Part shown: in pieces, positions 1 through 8,558 of the stretch
How positions within the stretch are numbered: the stretch's first letter is position 1
Layout: each line of letters starts with the position of its first letter
NCBI RefSeq assembly: GCF_003347015.1
Contig: NZ_PNFB01000007.1
Coordinates: 102,647 to 166,646, forward strand
DNA from: Brachybacterium sp. YJGR34
GTDB lineage: Bacteria; Actinomycetota; Actinomycetes; Actinomycetales; Dermabacteraceae
Direction of reading: 5' to 3'
DNA length: 64,000 nt
Notes under the pieces: generated by a model
Databases searched by the model: none
Told to the model about the DNA's origin: nothing
What the model saw: only the letters and a program-made list of their open reading frames with translations
Program-made: the position numbers and the translations under genes

Positions 1-2184
1 ACCCGTGAGCTCGCCGACGGCACCGAGGAGCTCGCCGAGGGCGCGACCGCGGCGGCCGTGGGGACCACGGAGTTCTCCGGCGGGGTGTGGTCCCTCGCCG
101 ACGGCACCTGGCAGAGCGCCGACGGCAGCCGTCAGCTCGCCGACGGCCTCGGCGAGCTCGCCACCGGCTCCGAGGACGCCGCGAGCGGCGGCACCGAACT
201 GGCCGAGGGCCTCGATGACCTCGCCACGGGCACCGAGGACCTCGCCGAGGGCGTGACGGGACTGCAGGCCGGGATGAACGGGACCGCGGACGAGCCCGGC
301 CTCCTCGACGGCGCGAACCAGCTCGCCGCCGGGGTGGAGGGCGACGGCACCGCCGAGAACCCGGGCCTCGAGACCGGCGCCGAGCAGCTCGCCACGGGCC
401 TCGAGCAGGTCGCCGGCGGTGTCGCCCAGACCGGCACCGCGGTCTCCGGCGACGGCACGGCGGAGAACCCGGGGCTGGTCCCCACCGCGCAGTCGGTCGC
501 CGAGGGCACCGCGGAGCTCGGCGAGGGCGCCCAGCAGGCCGCCGACGGCCTGCAGGGCACCGCGGACCAGCCGGGCCTGGCCCAGGGCGCCGAGGGGGTC
601 GTCGCCTACGGCGAGGGCCTGCGCACCGTCATGGACGGCGACGGCACCGCGGAGAACCCCGGCATGGCCGAGCTCGCGGCGCAGATGGACACCACGGCCG
701 ACGCGATGCTCGCGGAGGATCCCGAGGACCCGAACGCCCAGGCGATGAAGCAGCAGGCCCAGGGCATGCTCGGCTACGTCGACGGCGTGGGCACCGTGCT
801 GGACGGCGACGGCACCGCCGCGGATCCCGGGCTGCTCGCGACCGCTCAGGGCGTGGGCGAGGGCGCGACCGCCGCCGCGGACGGCGTCCAGCAGGTCGCC
901 GACGGGATCAACGGCACCGAGGAGCAGCCCGGGCTCGTCCAGGGCACCCAGGGCGTCCTCACCTACGCCGAGGGGGTCGAGACCGCCTTCGCCGGTGACG
1001 GCACCGCGGCGAACCCGGGCCTGGTGAGCTCCACCGAGCAGCTCGCCGCCGGGGCGCGCACCAGCGCCGAGGGCACCGGGGAGCTCGTCACCGGGGTGAC
1101 CTCCCTACGCGACGGCCTGGTCCAGTACGGCCAGGGGGTGGACCAGCTCGCCGAGGGCGCCGAGGAGCTGGCCGGCGGCGCGCGCACCAGCGCGGACGGC
1201 GCCGGGGAGCTCGCCACCGGGCTCGACGACCTCGCCACCGGCACCCGCACCAGCGCCGAGGGCGCCGGACAGCTCGCCGACGGCTCCGAGGAGCTCGCCA
1301 CCGGCGCGGACCAGCTCGGCACCGGTGCGGACCAGCTGGCCGAAGGCAGCGAGCAGCTGGCCGACGGGACCGGGGAGCTGGCCGAGGGCAGCGGCGAGCT
1401 GGCCGACGGCACGGACGAGCTCTCCGAGGGCACCGAGGAGCTGGCGAGCGGTCTGCGCGAGGGCGCCGACGGGGTCCCCAGCTACTCCGAGGACGAGCGC
1501 ACGCGCATGGGCGAGATGGCGTCCTCCCCGGTGGGGACCGACGCGACCCGGCAGAACGAGGCCGCCGGCGCGGACACGGCGACCTTCCCCTTCGTCACGG
1601 GGCTCGCGCTGTGGCTGGGCGCCTTCGCGACCTTCCTGCTGCTGCCGGCGCTGTCCCGGCGCCTGCTGGACCAGGCGGTGCCCATGTGGCAGGTGGTGCT
1701 GCGATCGCTGGCCCCGGCGCTGCTGATCGCCGTGGCCCAGACCATCGCCGTGCTCGCGGTGCTCACCGGGGTGGGCATCTCACCCGTCTCGCCGCTCGCG
1801 GTGGGAGTGGTGGCGCTCGCCGGGGCGGCCATGTTCACGGTGCTCCATCAGAGCCTGCTGGTCCTGCTGGGGGCGCGCATCGGGCGCATCGCCTCGATCG
1901 TGCTGATGGTGCTGCAGGTGGTGACCCTGGTGGGCATCCTCCCGGTGCAGACGGCGCCGCCGCTGCTGCAGTCGATCGGCTCGCTGATGCCGCTGTCGAT
2001 CGTCACCGAGGGCCTGGTGCACGCCTCCCTCGGCGGCTCGCTGGTGAGCACCTCGGGCACGCTGATGGCGATCCTCGCCTGGGCCGCTCTCGCGCTGCTG
2101 GTGACCCTCGCGGCCTCGCGCGGCGCCCGCCGCGCCGACCGTTCGGAGTGGGTGAGCGCGGCCGCCCTGCCGGTCGGCGCCTGA
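1..2184 (+). CDS. YhgE/Pip-type membrane protein, 5'-truncated by the window edge
   Basis: The open frame runs in from the left edge, so the true start and the expected N-terminal membrane helix lie outside. 727 residues are visible. Residues about 1-490 are short Leu-Ala-Asp/Glu-Gly repeats of the kind that form long extracellular coiled-coil regions in YhgE/Pip proteins, interrupted by eight copies of a GTxxxPGL-type unit. Residues about 520-715 hold five to six hydrophobic segments, the usual C-terminal membrane block of the family. Relatives include phage-infection protein Pip and the type VII-secretion-linked EsaA; a transport role has not been fixed. No neighbour helps, because the upstream gene is not in the window. 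A hairpin follows the stop. The internal GTG at codon 20 is not a convincing start because the repeats continue upstream of it. Confidence 0.8.
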   Translation, partial: TRELADGTEELAEGATAAAVGTTEFSGGVWSLADGTWQSADGSRQLADGLGELATGSEDAASGGTELAEGLDDLATGTEDLAEGVTGLQAGMNGTADEPGLLDGANQLAAGVEGDGTAENPGLETGAEQLATGLEQVAGGVAQTGTAVSGDGTAENPGLVPTAQSVAEGTAELGEGAQQAADGLQGTADQPGLAQGAEGVVAYGEGLRTVMDGDGTAENPGMAELAAQMDTTADAMLAEDPEDPNAQAMKQQAQGMLGYVDGVGTVLDGDGTAADPGLLATAQGVGEGATAAADGVQQVADGINGTEEQPGLVQGTQGVLTYAEGVETAFAGDGTAANPGLVSSTEQLAAGARTSAEGTGELVTGVTSLRDGLVQYGQGVDQLAEGAEELAGGARTSADGAGELATGLDDLATGTRTSAEGAGQLADGSEELATGADQLGTGADQLAEGSEQLADGTGELAEGSGELADGTDELSEGTEELASGLREGADGVPSYSEDERTRMGEMASSPVGTDATRQNEAAGADTATFPFVTGLALWLGAFATFLLLPALSRRLLDQAVPMWQVVLRSLAPALLIAVAQTIAVLAVLTGVGISPVSPLAVGVVALAGAAMFTVLHQSLLVLLGARIGRIASIVLMVLQVVTLVGILPVQTAPPLLQSIGSLMPLSIVTEGLVHASLGGSLVSTSGTLMAILAWAALALLVTLAASRGARRADRSEWVSAAALPVGA
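280..1030 (+). repeat. Coding repeats: eight GTxxxPGL-type units in the YhgE-like protein
   Basis: Within the first gene, units of the form (D/N)GT-A/E-x-x-PG-L/M recur eight times between about residues 93 and 343, spaced by 15-60 residues of Leu/Ala/Gly-rich heptad-like sequence. Two flavours are present, GDGTAxxPG and NGT/QGTxxQPG-like. They are protein repeats rather than an intergenic array. Confidence 0.75.
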
Positions 2185-2186
2185 GC

Positions 2187-2228
2187 CGACGGGCCGGTGC
2201 GGCGGGCGTCGATCGTGCCGGCCCGTCG
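2187..2228 (+). terminator. Hairpin after the YhgE-like gene
   Basis: An 11-bp perfect stem, CGACGGGCCGG (2187-2197) with CCGGCCCGTCG (2218-2228), starts three bases after the stop codon. No T-run follows, as is common in GC-rich actinobacteria. It lies between two convergent genes. Confidence 0.6.
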
Positions 2229-2264
2229 CGCCGGTGATCCGGGGCGGTGAGCGCGGGCTCACCG

Positions 2265-2288
2265 CGGCATCCGACAGGCCGGATGCCG
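2265..2288 (-). terminator. Hairpin after dnaE2
   Basis: A 9-bp perfect stem, CGGCATCCG (2265-2273) and CGGATGCCG (2280-2288), with a 6-base loop lies five bases beyond the dnaE2 stop codon and fits a terminator for the leftward operon. Confidence 0.55.
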
Positions 2289-2292
2289 GCGC

Positions 2293-5200
2293 TCACCGGA
2301 AGTCCCGGGATCTGCCCGCCGCGGCCAGGTCCAGGGGCTCCACGTCGTCGGCCACGAGGTTCACCGCCCCGGAGCGGTTCTCGACGATGCCGCGCAGCAC
2401 CACGGCCCGGGCGGTGCGCAGCAGCGCGCGGTGCCGCACCCAGAAGCCCTGGGAGCAGACCACGTTGAGGATCCCGGTCTCGTCCTCGAGGCTGAGGAAG
2501 GTGACGTTCCCGGCGGTCGCCGGACGCTGGCGGTGGGTGATCACCCCGCCCACCCGGATCCGCGAGCCGTCCTCCGCCTCCCGGGTGCCGCCGATCGCCA
2601 GCACGGCCGCGGCCGTGAGCTGCTCGCGCACGAGCGCCATCGGATGCTCGTCCAGGGTGATGCCGGTGGCCCAGGCGTCGGCCGTGGCGAGCTCCGCATC
2701 GCTCATGCCCGGCAGCATCGGCGCCTGCGCCCCCACCGCGAGGTGGGCGAGAGTGCCCGGGGACTCCTGGGCGGCGGCGCCCGCGGCCCACAGCGCCTGC
2801 CGACGCGAGGAGGCGAGGGCGTCCAGCGCCCCGGCGGTCGCGAGCGCTTCGAGCTGGCGGGCGCTGAGGGCCACCCTCCGGGCCAGGTCCGTCACCGCGG
2901 AGAAGGGGCCGCCGCGCTCGCGCTCGGTGACGATCGCCTCCGCGGTCTCGGTGCTGATCGTGCGCACCTGGTCCAGGCCCAGCCGGATCGCCGGGCCGGC
3001 CGCGGCGGCCTCGCCCTGGATCTGTGCGCGCGGCGGGTCCACCCGGTAGCCGCGGTGGTCCGCGTCGGTCTCCAGGTCGGTGCGGGCGCCGCTGAGGAGC
3101 ACGTCGGGCCCGCGGGTGAGGACTCCGTGCCGGCGGGCGTCCGCAACCAGCGACTGCGGGGAGTAGAAGCCCATCGGCTGGGAGCGCAGCAGCGCCGCGG
3201 TGAACGCCGCCGGGTAGTGGCACTTGAGGTAGGAGCTCGCGTAGACCAGGTACGCGAAGGAGTAGGCGTGGGACTCGGGGAAGCCGTAGTTGGCGAAGGC
3301 CAGCAGCTTGCGGTGGACGGCCTCGGCGTCCTCGCCGGTGATGCCGTGCCGCGCCATCCCCGCGAAGAGGGCATCGGAGAGATCGAGCATCTTCTGGGTG
3401 GAGCGCTTGGAGCCCATCGCGCGGCGCAGCTGGTCGGCCTGGGCGGGGGTGAAGTCCGCGATGTCGACCACCATCTGCATCAGCTGCTCCTGGAACAGCG
3501 GGATGCCCAGGGTGCGGCGCAGGGACTTCTCCAGCCGCGGGTGCAGGACGGTGACCTCCTCCTCGCCGCTGCGGCGACGGATGTAGGGGTGCACGGAGCC
3601 GCCCTGGATGGGCCCGGGGCGGATCAGCGCCACCTCCACCACCAGGTCGTAGAACACGCGGGGCTTCAGCCGCGGCAGGGTCGAGATCTGCGCGCGCGAT
3701 TCCACCTGGAACACGCCGATGCTGTCCCCGGCGCACAGCATGTCGTAGACCGCCTCGTCCTCCTGCGGCAGGGTGCGCAGCTCGAAGTGCTGGCCGTGGT
3801 GCTCGCCGACCAGACGCAGGGCGTGGTCCAGCGCGGTGAGCATCCCCAGGCCCAGCAGATCGAACTTGACCAGCCCGGCATCGGCGCAGTCGTCCTTGTC
3901 CCACTGCAGCACGCTGCGGTCCGCCATCGCCGCCCACTGCACGGGGCACACCTCGATCACCGGCCGGTCGCACAGCACCATCCCGCCGGAGTGGATGCCC
4001 AGGTGCCGCGGGGCGTCGCGCAGCTTCTGCGCGAGCTCCACGACGTCGGCGGGAACGTCCGCCTCCGCGAGGGAGGAGAAGGAGCGCTCGATCCGCTGCG
4101 AGAAGGCGTCCTGCGCGCCGGTGTCGTAGCCGAGCGCCCGTGCGGCGTCGCGCACGGCGAGCTTCGCCCGGTAGGTGATGACGTTGGCGACCTGCGCGGC
4201 GTTCTCCCGGCCGTAGCGCTCGTAGACGTGCTGGATGACCTCCTCGCGGCGGTCGGAGGCGATGTCGAGGTCGATGTCCGGCGGACCGTCCCGCTCCGGG
4301 GCGAGGAAGCGCTCGAAGAGCAGATGGTGGCCGACGGGCTCGACGGCGGTGATGCCCAGCGCGTAGCAGACGGCGCTGTTCGCGGCCGATCCCCGGCCCT
4401 GGGCGAGGATCCCCTCGCCCGCGCAGAAGTCGATGATCTCGTGGACGATGAGGAAGTAGCCGGGGAAGCGGAGGTCGGTGATGATGCGCAGCTCGTGGTC
4501 GATCTGCGCCCATGCTCCCGGCACGCGCTCCTCGGCGCCGGGCCCGGGCCGCGGGCCGTACCGCTCGCGGCCCTCGATCTCCACCAGCTCCCGCAGCCAG
4601 CTCGCCTCGTCGTGCCCGGCGGGTACCGGGAACGGGGGCAGGTCCGGGGCCAGCAGGCGCAGGTCCAGGGCGCAGTCCCGGCCCAGTCGGGACGCCTGCG
4701 CGATCGCGTCCGGGTAGCGGGGCAGCAGCTGGGCCATCTCCTCGCCGCTGCGCAGATGGGCCGGGCGGGAGGAGAGGTGGGGATCGGCCTGGGCGAGCGG
4801 CACCCCGGCGCGCAGCGCGGCGTGGGTGTCGGCCAGGCGCTTGTCCGCCGGGCGCGCATAGTGGGCGTTGGTCGTGGCCACGAGCGGCAGGGTGACCGTA
4901 TCGAGGCCGTGCGCCTCCCGCACCAGGCGCGCGCCCTGGGCGAGGGCGTCGTGGAGCTCGTCGGCCTCTCCCCCGCCGCCGGCGACCAGCTCGACGGCGA
5001 CGTTCCCGGCGCCGAACAGGTCCAGCAGGCGGGCGATGGCGCCGGCCGCGGCGTGGGCGGCGGCCTCGAGGTCCCCGGTCTCCAGGTGCGGCGCGGCCGC
5101 ACGGGTCACGGCGCCCTTGCGGCAGCCGGTGAGGATCTGCCAGCCCCCCTCGCGGGCGAGGCGGGCCAGCTCCGCGAGCCGGTAGCGCGGCACGGCCTTC

Positions 5201-5718
5201 TGCCCGCTGTCGAGGTGGGCGCGGGCGATCGCGGCCGAGAGCCGGCGGTACCCGGGGGTGTCGCGCACGAGCACCAGCAGGTGCTCGCCGTCCGGATCGG
5301 GGAGGCCGGTGCGGGGCGCGGAGATCACCGGCGTGGTGCCCGCGGCCTGCGCGCCGGGCTCGAGCCCCAGGGTCAGCTCGGCGCCGAACACGGTGGCCAC
5401 GCCCTGCGCCGCGGCGGCGCTCGCGAAGCGCACCGCCCCGGGCAGGCCGTCGTGGTCCACGAGCGCGATCGCCTCCAGCCCCAGCCGGGCGGCCTGCGCG
5501 GCCATGTCCTCGGGGCTCGAGGCGCCGTCGAGAAAGCTGAAGTGGGAGTGGGCGTGCAGCTCCGCGTACCCGACGGCGCGCTCGGGCCGGTAGGGGTCCT
5601 CGGCGACCGTCCCCGTGTGCTCGACGACGATCGGCGGGGAGACCAGCTCGGCCGGACGGTCCGAGAGGATCGCCTCGAGGTCCTTCCAGGCGGGCGGGCC
5701 CAGGAACCAGCCGGCCAT
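2293..5718 (-). CDS. dnaE2: Error-prone DNA polymerase DnaE2 (ImuC)
   Basis: 1,141 residues, close to the usual length of DnaE2. It is the catalytic C-family polymerase of the actinobacterial mutasome, copying damaged DNA after SOS induction. An N-terminal PHP domain starts near residue 50 with the HAHSHFSF motif (H55, H57, H59). The polymerase core has PDIDLD near residues 480-485, supplying the catalytic aspartates, then finger, helix-hairpin-helix and an OB-fold near 1045-1100. It ends shortly after the OB-fold, without the long tau-binding tail of replicative DnaE1, which separates DnaE2 from DnaE1. It is the third gene of an operon after imuA and imuB (24-base gap), so it should follow the LexA-controlled promoter upstream of imuA. 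Confidence 0.95.
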   Translation of the reverse strand: MAGWFLGPPAWKDLEAILSDRPAELVSPPIVVEHTGTVAEDPYRPERAVGYAELHAHSHFSFLDGASSPEDMAAQAARLGLEAIALVDHDGLPGAVRFASAAAAQGVATVFGAELTLGLEPGAQAAGTTPVISAPRTGLPDPDGEHLLVLVRDTPGYRRLSAAIARAHLDSGQKAVPRYRLAELARLAREGGWQILTGCRKGAVTRAAAPHLETGDLEAAAHAAAGAIARLLDLFGAGNVAVELVAGGGGEADELHDALAQGARLVREAHGLDTVTLPLVATTNAHYARPADKRLADTHAALRAGVPLAQADPHLSSRPAHLRSGEEMAQLLPRYPDAIAQASRLGRDCALDLRLLAPDLPPFPVPAGHDEASWLRELVEIEGRERYGPRPGPGAEERVPGAWAQIDHELRIITDLRFPGYFLIVHEIIDFCAGEGILAQGRGSAANSAVCYALGITAVEPVGHHLLFERFLAPERDGPPDIDLDIASDRREEVIQHVYERYGRENAAQVANVITYRAKLAVRDAARALGYDTGAQDAFSQRIERSFSSLAEADVPADVVELAQKLRDAPRHLGIHSGGMVLCDRPVIEVCPVQWAAMADRSVLQWDKDDCADAGLVKFDLLGLGMLTALDHALRLVGEHHGQHFELRTLPQEDEAVYDMLCAGDSIGVFQVESRAQISTLPRLKPRVFYDLVVEVALIRPGPIQGGSVHPYIRRRSGEEEVTVLHPRLEKSLRRTLGIPLFQEQLMQMVVDIADFTPAQADQLRRAMGSKRSTQKMLDLSDALFAGMARHGITGEDAEAVHRKLLAFANYGFPESHAYSFAYLVYASSYLKCHYPAAFTAALLRSQPMGFYSPQSLVADARRHGVLTRGPDVLLSGARTDLETDADHRGYRVDPPRAQIQGEAAAAGPAIRLGLDQVRTISTETAEAIVTERERGGPFSAVTDLARRVALSARQLEALATAGALDALASSRRQALWAAGAAAQESPGTLAHLAVGAQAPMLPGMSDAELATADAWATGITLDEHPMALVREQLTAAAVLAIGGTREAEDGSRIRVGGVITHRQRPATAGNVTFLSLEDETGILNVVCSQGFWVRHRALLRTARAVVLRGIVENRSGAVNLVADDVEPLDLAAAGRSRDFR

Positions 5719-5742
5719 CAGCGGCCCCCGCCCGTCGGGCGC

Positions 5743-7494
5743 TCAGTCATAGAGCCCCTCCAGCATCCAGCTGCCCGTCCGCGAGAGCGCCAGCACGGCG
5801 GTCTCCTCCCCGCTCGCGGAGCGCACCACCAGCTGCAGCCGGGCGGCGCGGTGCCCGTCGGGCGCCCACCAGCGCTCGTCGAGCACGGTCGGGGCGCTGT
5901 GGGCGAGCACCGGGTGAGCGCTGCCGGCGCGCAGCCCCGCGCGCTGCAGGGCGCCGGTCCCGGAGGCAGGGAGGCGCAGCTGCGCCGGCGGCCCGCTGAG
6001 CAGGCCGCGGGCGGTGACCACGACGGGGCGCCCGGCGGCGTCCTCGAGCAGCACCGGCGGCATCTCGCGGAACACGGTGGCCGGCACCGGGCGCGGCAGG
6101 GAGCCCGGCCAGGGGCCCTCGCGCCGGGCGGGCTTCTCGGTGCGCCAGGGCACGAGCGTCACCTCCTCGGCCAGCAGCCGCCCGCCGAGGGGCACCGGGA
6201 CCTGCACCGCGTCCTCCCCCGCCAGGCCCTGGGCGCGGGCGAGGGCGCGCGCGGCCCGCTGGGCGGCCTCCCCGGCGCTGCCCCACAGCGCCGGGGCGCT
6301 CTCCCCCGCCGGGGCCAGCTGCAGCGGGTGCAGCCCGATCCGGGTGATCGCCCCGGTCGCGGGGCCGCCGAGGCGCGAGCGGGTGATCCAGCCGTCGCAC
6401 TGCCAGCGGATGCGGTCCACCACGTCCGCCACGCTCAGCGCGCCGTCGTGCCGCCAGGTGCGCTCCATCTCCTCGCCGCCCTCGGTGCGGGCCGCGATCC
6501 GCAGCCGGGTGCACACCAGCCCGCGCGCCAGGAGCATCGCGTGCAGCTCCTCGGCCAGCGGGCGGGCGATGAAGGCCGCCTGGTCGGTGCGCACCAGCGG
6601 GGTCTCCAGCGTGGTCTCGGCGAGGATCGGCTGGGTGGGGTGGTGGGTCGCGGGCGGGGCGCTCTCCCCGCCGCGGGCCAGCAGGTGCAGCGTCGCCACG
6701 TCGGGGCCGAAGCGGTCGGCGACGGCGGCCGAGGGCAGGGCCGCGAGCTCGCCGAGGGTGGTGATGCCCAGGCGCTGCAGCAGGTCCACGGTCTCCCCGA
6801 GGTCCAGCCGCCGCTCGGGCCGCTGGGCCGAGGGCTGGCCGCGATGCCCCCAGCCGGGGCCGACGGGCGCTCCGGCGAGCGCGGTGATCGGGTGCGGGGC
6901 GAGGTAGTCGGCGCTGCGGCCGGGGCGCACGATCCGGCCCGGTGCCGAGGCCAGCAGCGCGGCGAAGGGACCGTCGGCGATGCCGACGGTGCAGTCCCAG
7001 CCGGTGAGCTCCGCGACCGCGTCGAGGATCCGCTCGGCCAGGATCTCCTCGCCGCCGTGGTGGCGGGCGGGGCCGCGGGCGGACATCAGCAGCACGCCCG
7101 GGCGCAGCACGTCCACGCCGGCCGCGATCGTGTCCACGGCGGCGGCGACCAGCTCGAACAGGGCGGCCTCGTGCTCCCGGTCCGCCTCGAGCACGAGCGC
7201 CTCGGGGCAGGCGGCCCGGGCGGCGCGGCGCTTCATCCCCGGCAGCACCCCGGCCGCACGGGCCGCGGGGCCGGCATGGGTGACGCGGTGCTGGTCGAGC
7301 AGGAGCACGGGGGCGACAGCGAGGTCGAGCGCGGGGGCGTCGGCATCGAGGCGACGCTGGTGGCGGTCCAGCGCCGCGAGCAGCGGCCAGTCCGGGACGG
7401 TGACGGCGACGGTGCGCGTGGCCGCGCGGGCTGCGGGAGCTCCGGCGCCGCCGGGGCCCGCGGCCGGCGGCGTGCGGGTCGGGGTGCTGGTCAT
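5743..7494 (-). CDS. imuB: ImuB, Y-family polymerase-like mutasome adaptor
   Basis: 583 residues from an ATG that overlaps the imuA stop codon by four bases (ATGA); the longer upstream frame is inside imuA and is rejected. The N-terminal 350 residues resemble a DinB/Y-family palm-finger-thumb fold, but the metal-binding acidic motifs are lost: where an active polymerase has FxxVE and SxDE, this protein reads VPDWPLLAA and LLMSARGP. In mycobacteria ImuB is an inactive scaffold that holds DnaE2, ImuA and the sliding clamp. The region that carries the clamp motif there (near residue 400 here) ends in PALWG, without the usual leading glutamine. Function and partners are from the family; lack of catalysis is read from the sequence. 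Confidence 0.88.
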   Translation of the reverse strand: MTSTPTRTPPAAGPGGAGAPAARAATRTVAVTVPDWPLLAALDRHQRRLDADAPALDLAVAPVLLLDQHRVTHAGPAARAAGVLPGMKRRAARAACPEALVLEADREHEAALFELVAAAVDTIAAGVDVLRPGVLLMSARGPARHHGGEEILAERILDAVAELTGWDCTVGIADGPFAALLASAPGRIVRPGRSADYLAPHPITALAGAPVGPGWGHRGQPSAQRPERRLDLGETVDLLQRLGITTLGELAALPSAAVADRFGPDVATLHLLARGGESAPPATHHPTQPILAETTLETPLVRTDQAAFIARPLAEELHAMLLARGLVCTRLRIAARTEGGEEMERTWRHDGALSVADVVDRIRWQCDGWITRSRLGGPATGAITRIGLHPLQLAPAGESAPALWGSAGEAAQRAARALARAQGLAGEDAVQVPVPLGGRLLAEEVTLVPWRTEKPARREGPWPGSLPRPVPATVFREMPPVLLEDAAGRPVVVTARGLLSGPPAQLRLPASGTGALQRAGLRAGSAHPVLAHSAPTVLDERWWAPDGHRAARLQLVVRSASGEETAVLALSRTGSWMLEGLYD

Positions 7495-8312
7495 CCGGCC
7501 CTCCTGGCCGGCTGCAGCAGGCGCATCGGCTCCCGCTGGGCGGGAGCCGCCACCGCGGTGCGCGGCGAGGCCGCGATCATGCCGCCCACCTGGGGCAGCA
7601 GCACCTCGACCTCCCGCTGCCCGGCGATCCCCCGGCCCTCGGCGGCGACCGCCAGGCGGCGACGGCGCAGCCTGCCCGAGCCGCCGCCGAGACCGTCCCA
7701 CCCCCGGGCCGAGGCCCGCAGCGCGAGGTCCGCCCGCCCGGGCGGCGCGGCGGCCAGGAGCAGGGTGTCAGCAGTGCGGGCGCGTCCCTGCAGGCTGCGC
7801 CAGAGCGCGGGGGTCAGCGGCAGGTCGGGGCCGAGCACGAGGACCGCCACCCCGTCCGCGAGCGCGGAGAGCACCTGGGGGCTCTGCTCCCCCTGTGCCG
7901 GGGCGAGGGCCAGGCGGCAGGGGTCCAGACCCGCGTCCAGGGCGGAGCGCAGCCCGAGATCGGGCATGCCGGCGATCGCGCACCAGGAGTCCTCCCCCGC
8001 CGCGGCGAGGGCCAGGGACAGCAGCAGGGAGGTGGTCGCGGCCCCCTCGATCGCGACCGAGCCGCCCGCGCGCAGCGTCCCGCGGGGGAACAGCGGCGCG
8101 AGCGGGCCGGGCACCGGCAGGCGCACGCCCAGGCCGTCGTCGGCGGAGGAGGTCTGCTGCTCCGGGGCCGAGGCCGGACGCAGGGCGGTGCGGTCGATCC
8201 TCCCGCCCCAGCGGGCGGCGCTGCGCTCGGCGGCGCCCAGGGTGGCGCGGGCCAGGGCCAGACGGTCCTCACGCTCCCCGGTCCGCTCCGCCGTGCGGAT
8301 GGCTGTGGCCAT
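7491..8312 (-). CDS. imuA: ImuA (ImuA'), RecA-like accessory protein of the mutasome
   Basis: 273 residues beginning at ATG 8312, preceded by a strong GGAAGGAGG ribosome site; a longer frame to 8351 has no such site. It is the first gene of the imuA-imuB-dnaE2 operon and its identity rests mainly on that position and on its RecA-like outline: VAIEGAATTSLLL near residue 90 sits where a Walker A loop would be but has no GKT, so ATP binding looks lost or altered. In mycobacteria the equivalent protein is required for damage-induced mutagenesis through contact with ImuB. The C-terminal half is Arg/Ala-rich and weakly conserved. Confidence 0.8.
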   Translation of the reverse strand: MATAIRTAERTGEREDRLALARATLGAAERSAARWGGRIDRTALRPASAPEQQTSSADDGLGVRLPVPGPLAPLFPRGTLRAGGSVAIEGAATTSLLLSLALAAAGEDSWCAIAGMPDLGLRSALDAGLDPCRLALAPAQGEQSPQVLSALADGVAVLVLGPDLPLTPALWRSLQGRARTADTLLLAAAPPGRADLALRASARGWDGLGGGSGRLRRRRLAVAAEGRGIAGQREVEVLLPQVGGMIAASPRTAVAAPAQREPMRLLQPARRAG

Positions 8313-8353
8313 CGATCCTCCTTCCCGATCCTTGCGGAGCCCTCGCCCCACGC

Positions 8354-8369
8354 TCGAACAGGTGTTCGA
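8354..8369 (-). promoter_or_regulatory. LexA operator (SOS box) of imuA-imuB-dnaE2
   Basis: TCGAAC-AGGT-GTTCGA is a perfect 16-base palindrome of the actinobacterial/Gram-positive LexA site (known consensus TCGAAC-N4-GTTCGA). It starts 42 bases upstream of the imuA ATG and overlaps the expected transcription start, so bound LexA would block the operon until DNA damage. Confidence 0.93.
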
Positions 8370-8398
8370 ACTCTACGCCTCGACGGGGCGCTCCTCAA
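8370..8398 (-). promoter_or_regulatory. Core promoter of the imuA operon
   Basis: On the minus strand TTGAGG (8398-8393) and TAGAGT (8375-8370) are separated by 17 bases, a housekeeping -35/-10 pair. The -10 abuts the LexA palindrome, placing the start of transcription inside the operator. Confidence 0.75.
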
Positions 8399-8416
8399 GG
8401 TGTGCAGGTCGTTGCA

Positions 8417-8432
8417 TCGAACGTACGTACGG
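8417..8432. promoter_or_regulatory. Possible second, imperfect LexA half-site
   Basis: TCGAAC-GTAC-GTACGG keeps a perfect left half but has two changes in the right half. It lies 48 bases beyond the perfect box, toward the dehydrogenase gene. This is a weak call. Confidence 0.3.
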
Positions 8433-8558
8433 AGTCTGATGGAGGGGTCCGACAGACGACGGGACGGCGCCGGGGAGGGGCCCGAAAGCCGCCGCGCGGG
8501 TGCCCCGCCCTGGTCTGCGATCATGAGAGCTCGCACACGCCTGTCGAAAGGGAGATCC

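Noticed and set aside
1..1470. Repetitive DNA at the left edge considered as a CRISPR or satellite array
   Set aside because: Repeat spacing follows codons and the frame stays open; the variation is at third positions and the translation is a heptad-like protein.
2431..8439. A 2,002-residue open frame on the plus strand opposite dnaE2 and the imu genes
   Set aside because: GC-rich DNA lacks stop codons in shadow frames. It has no domain motifs and lies antisense to three well-supported genes.
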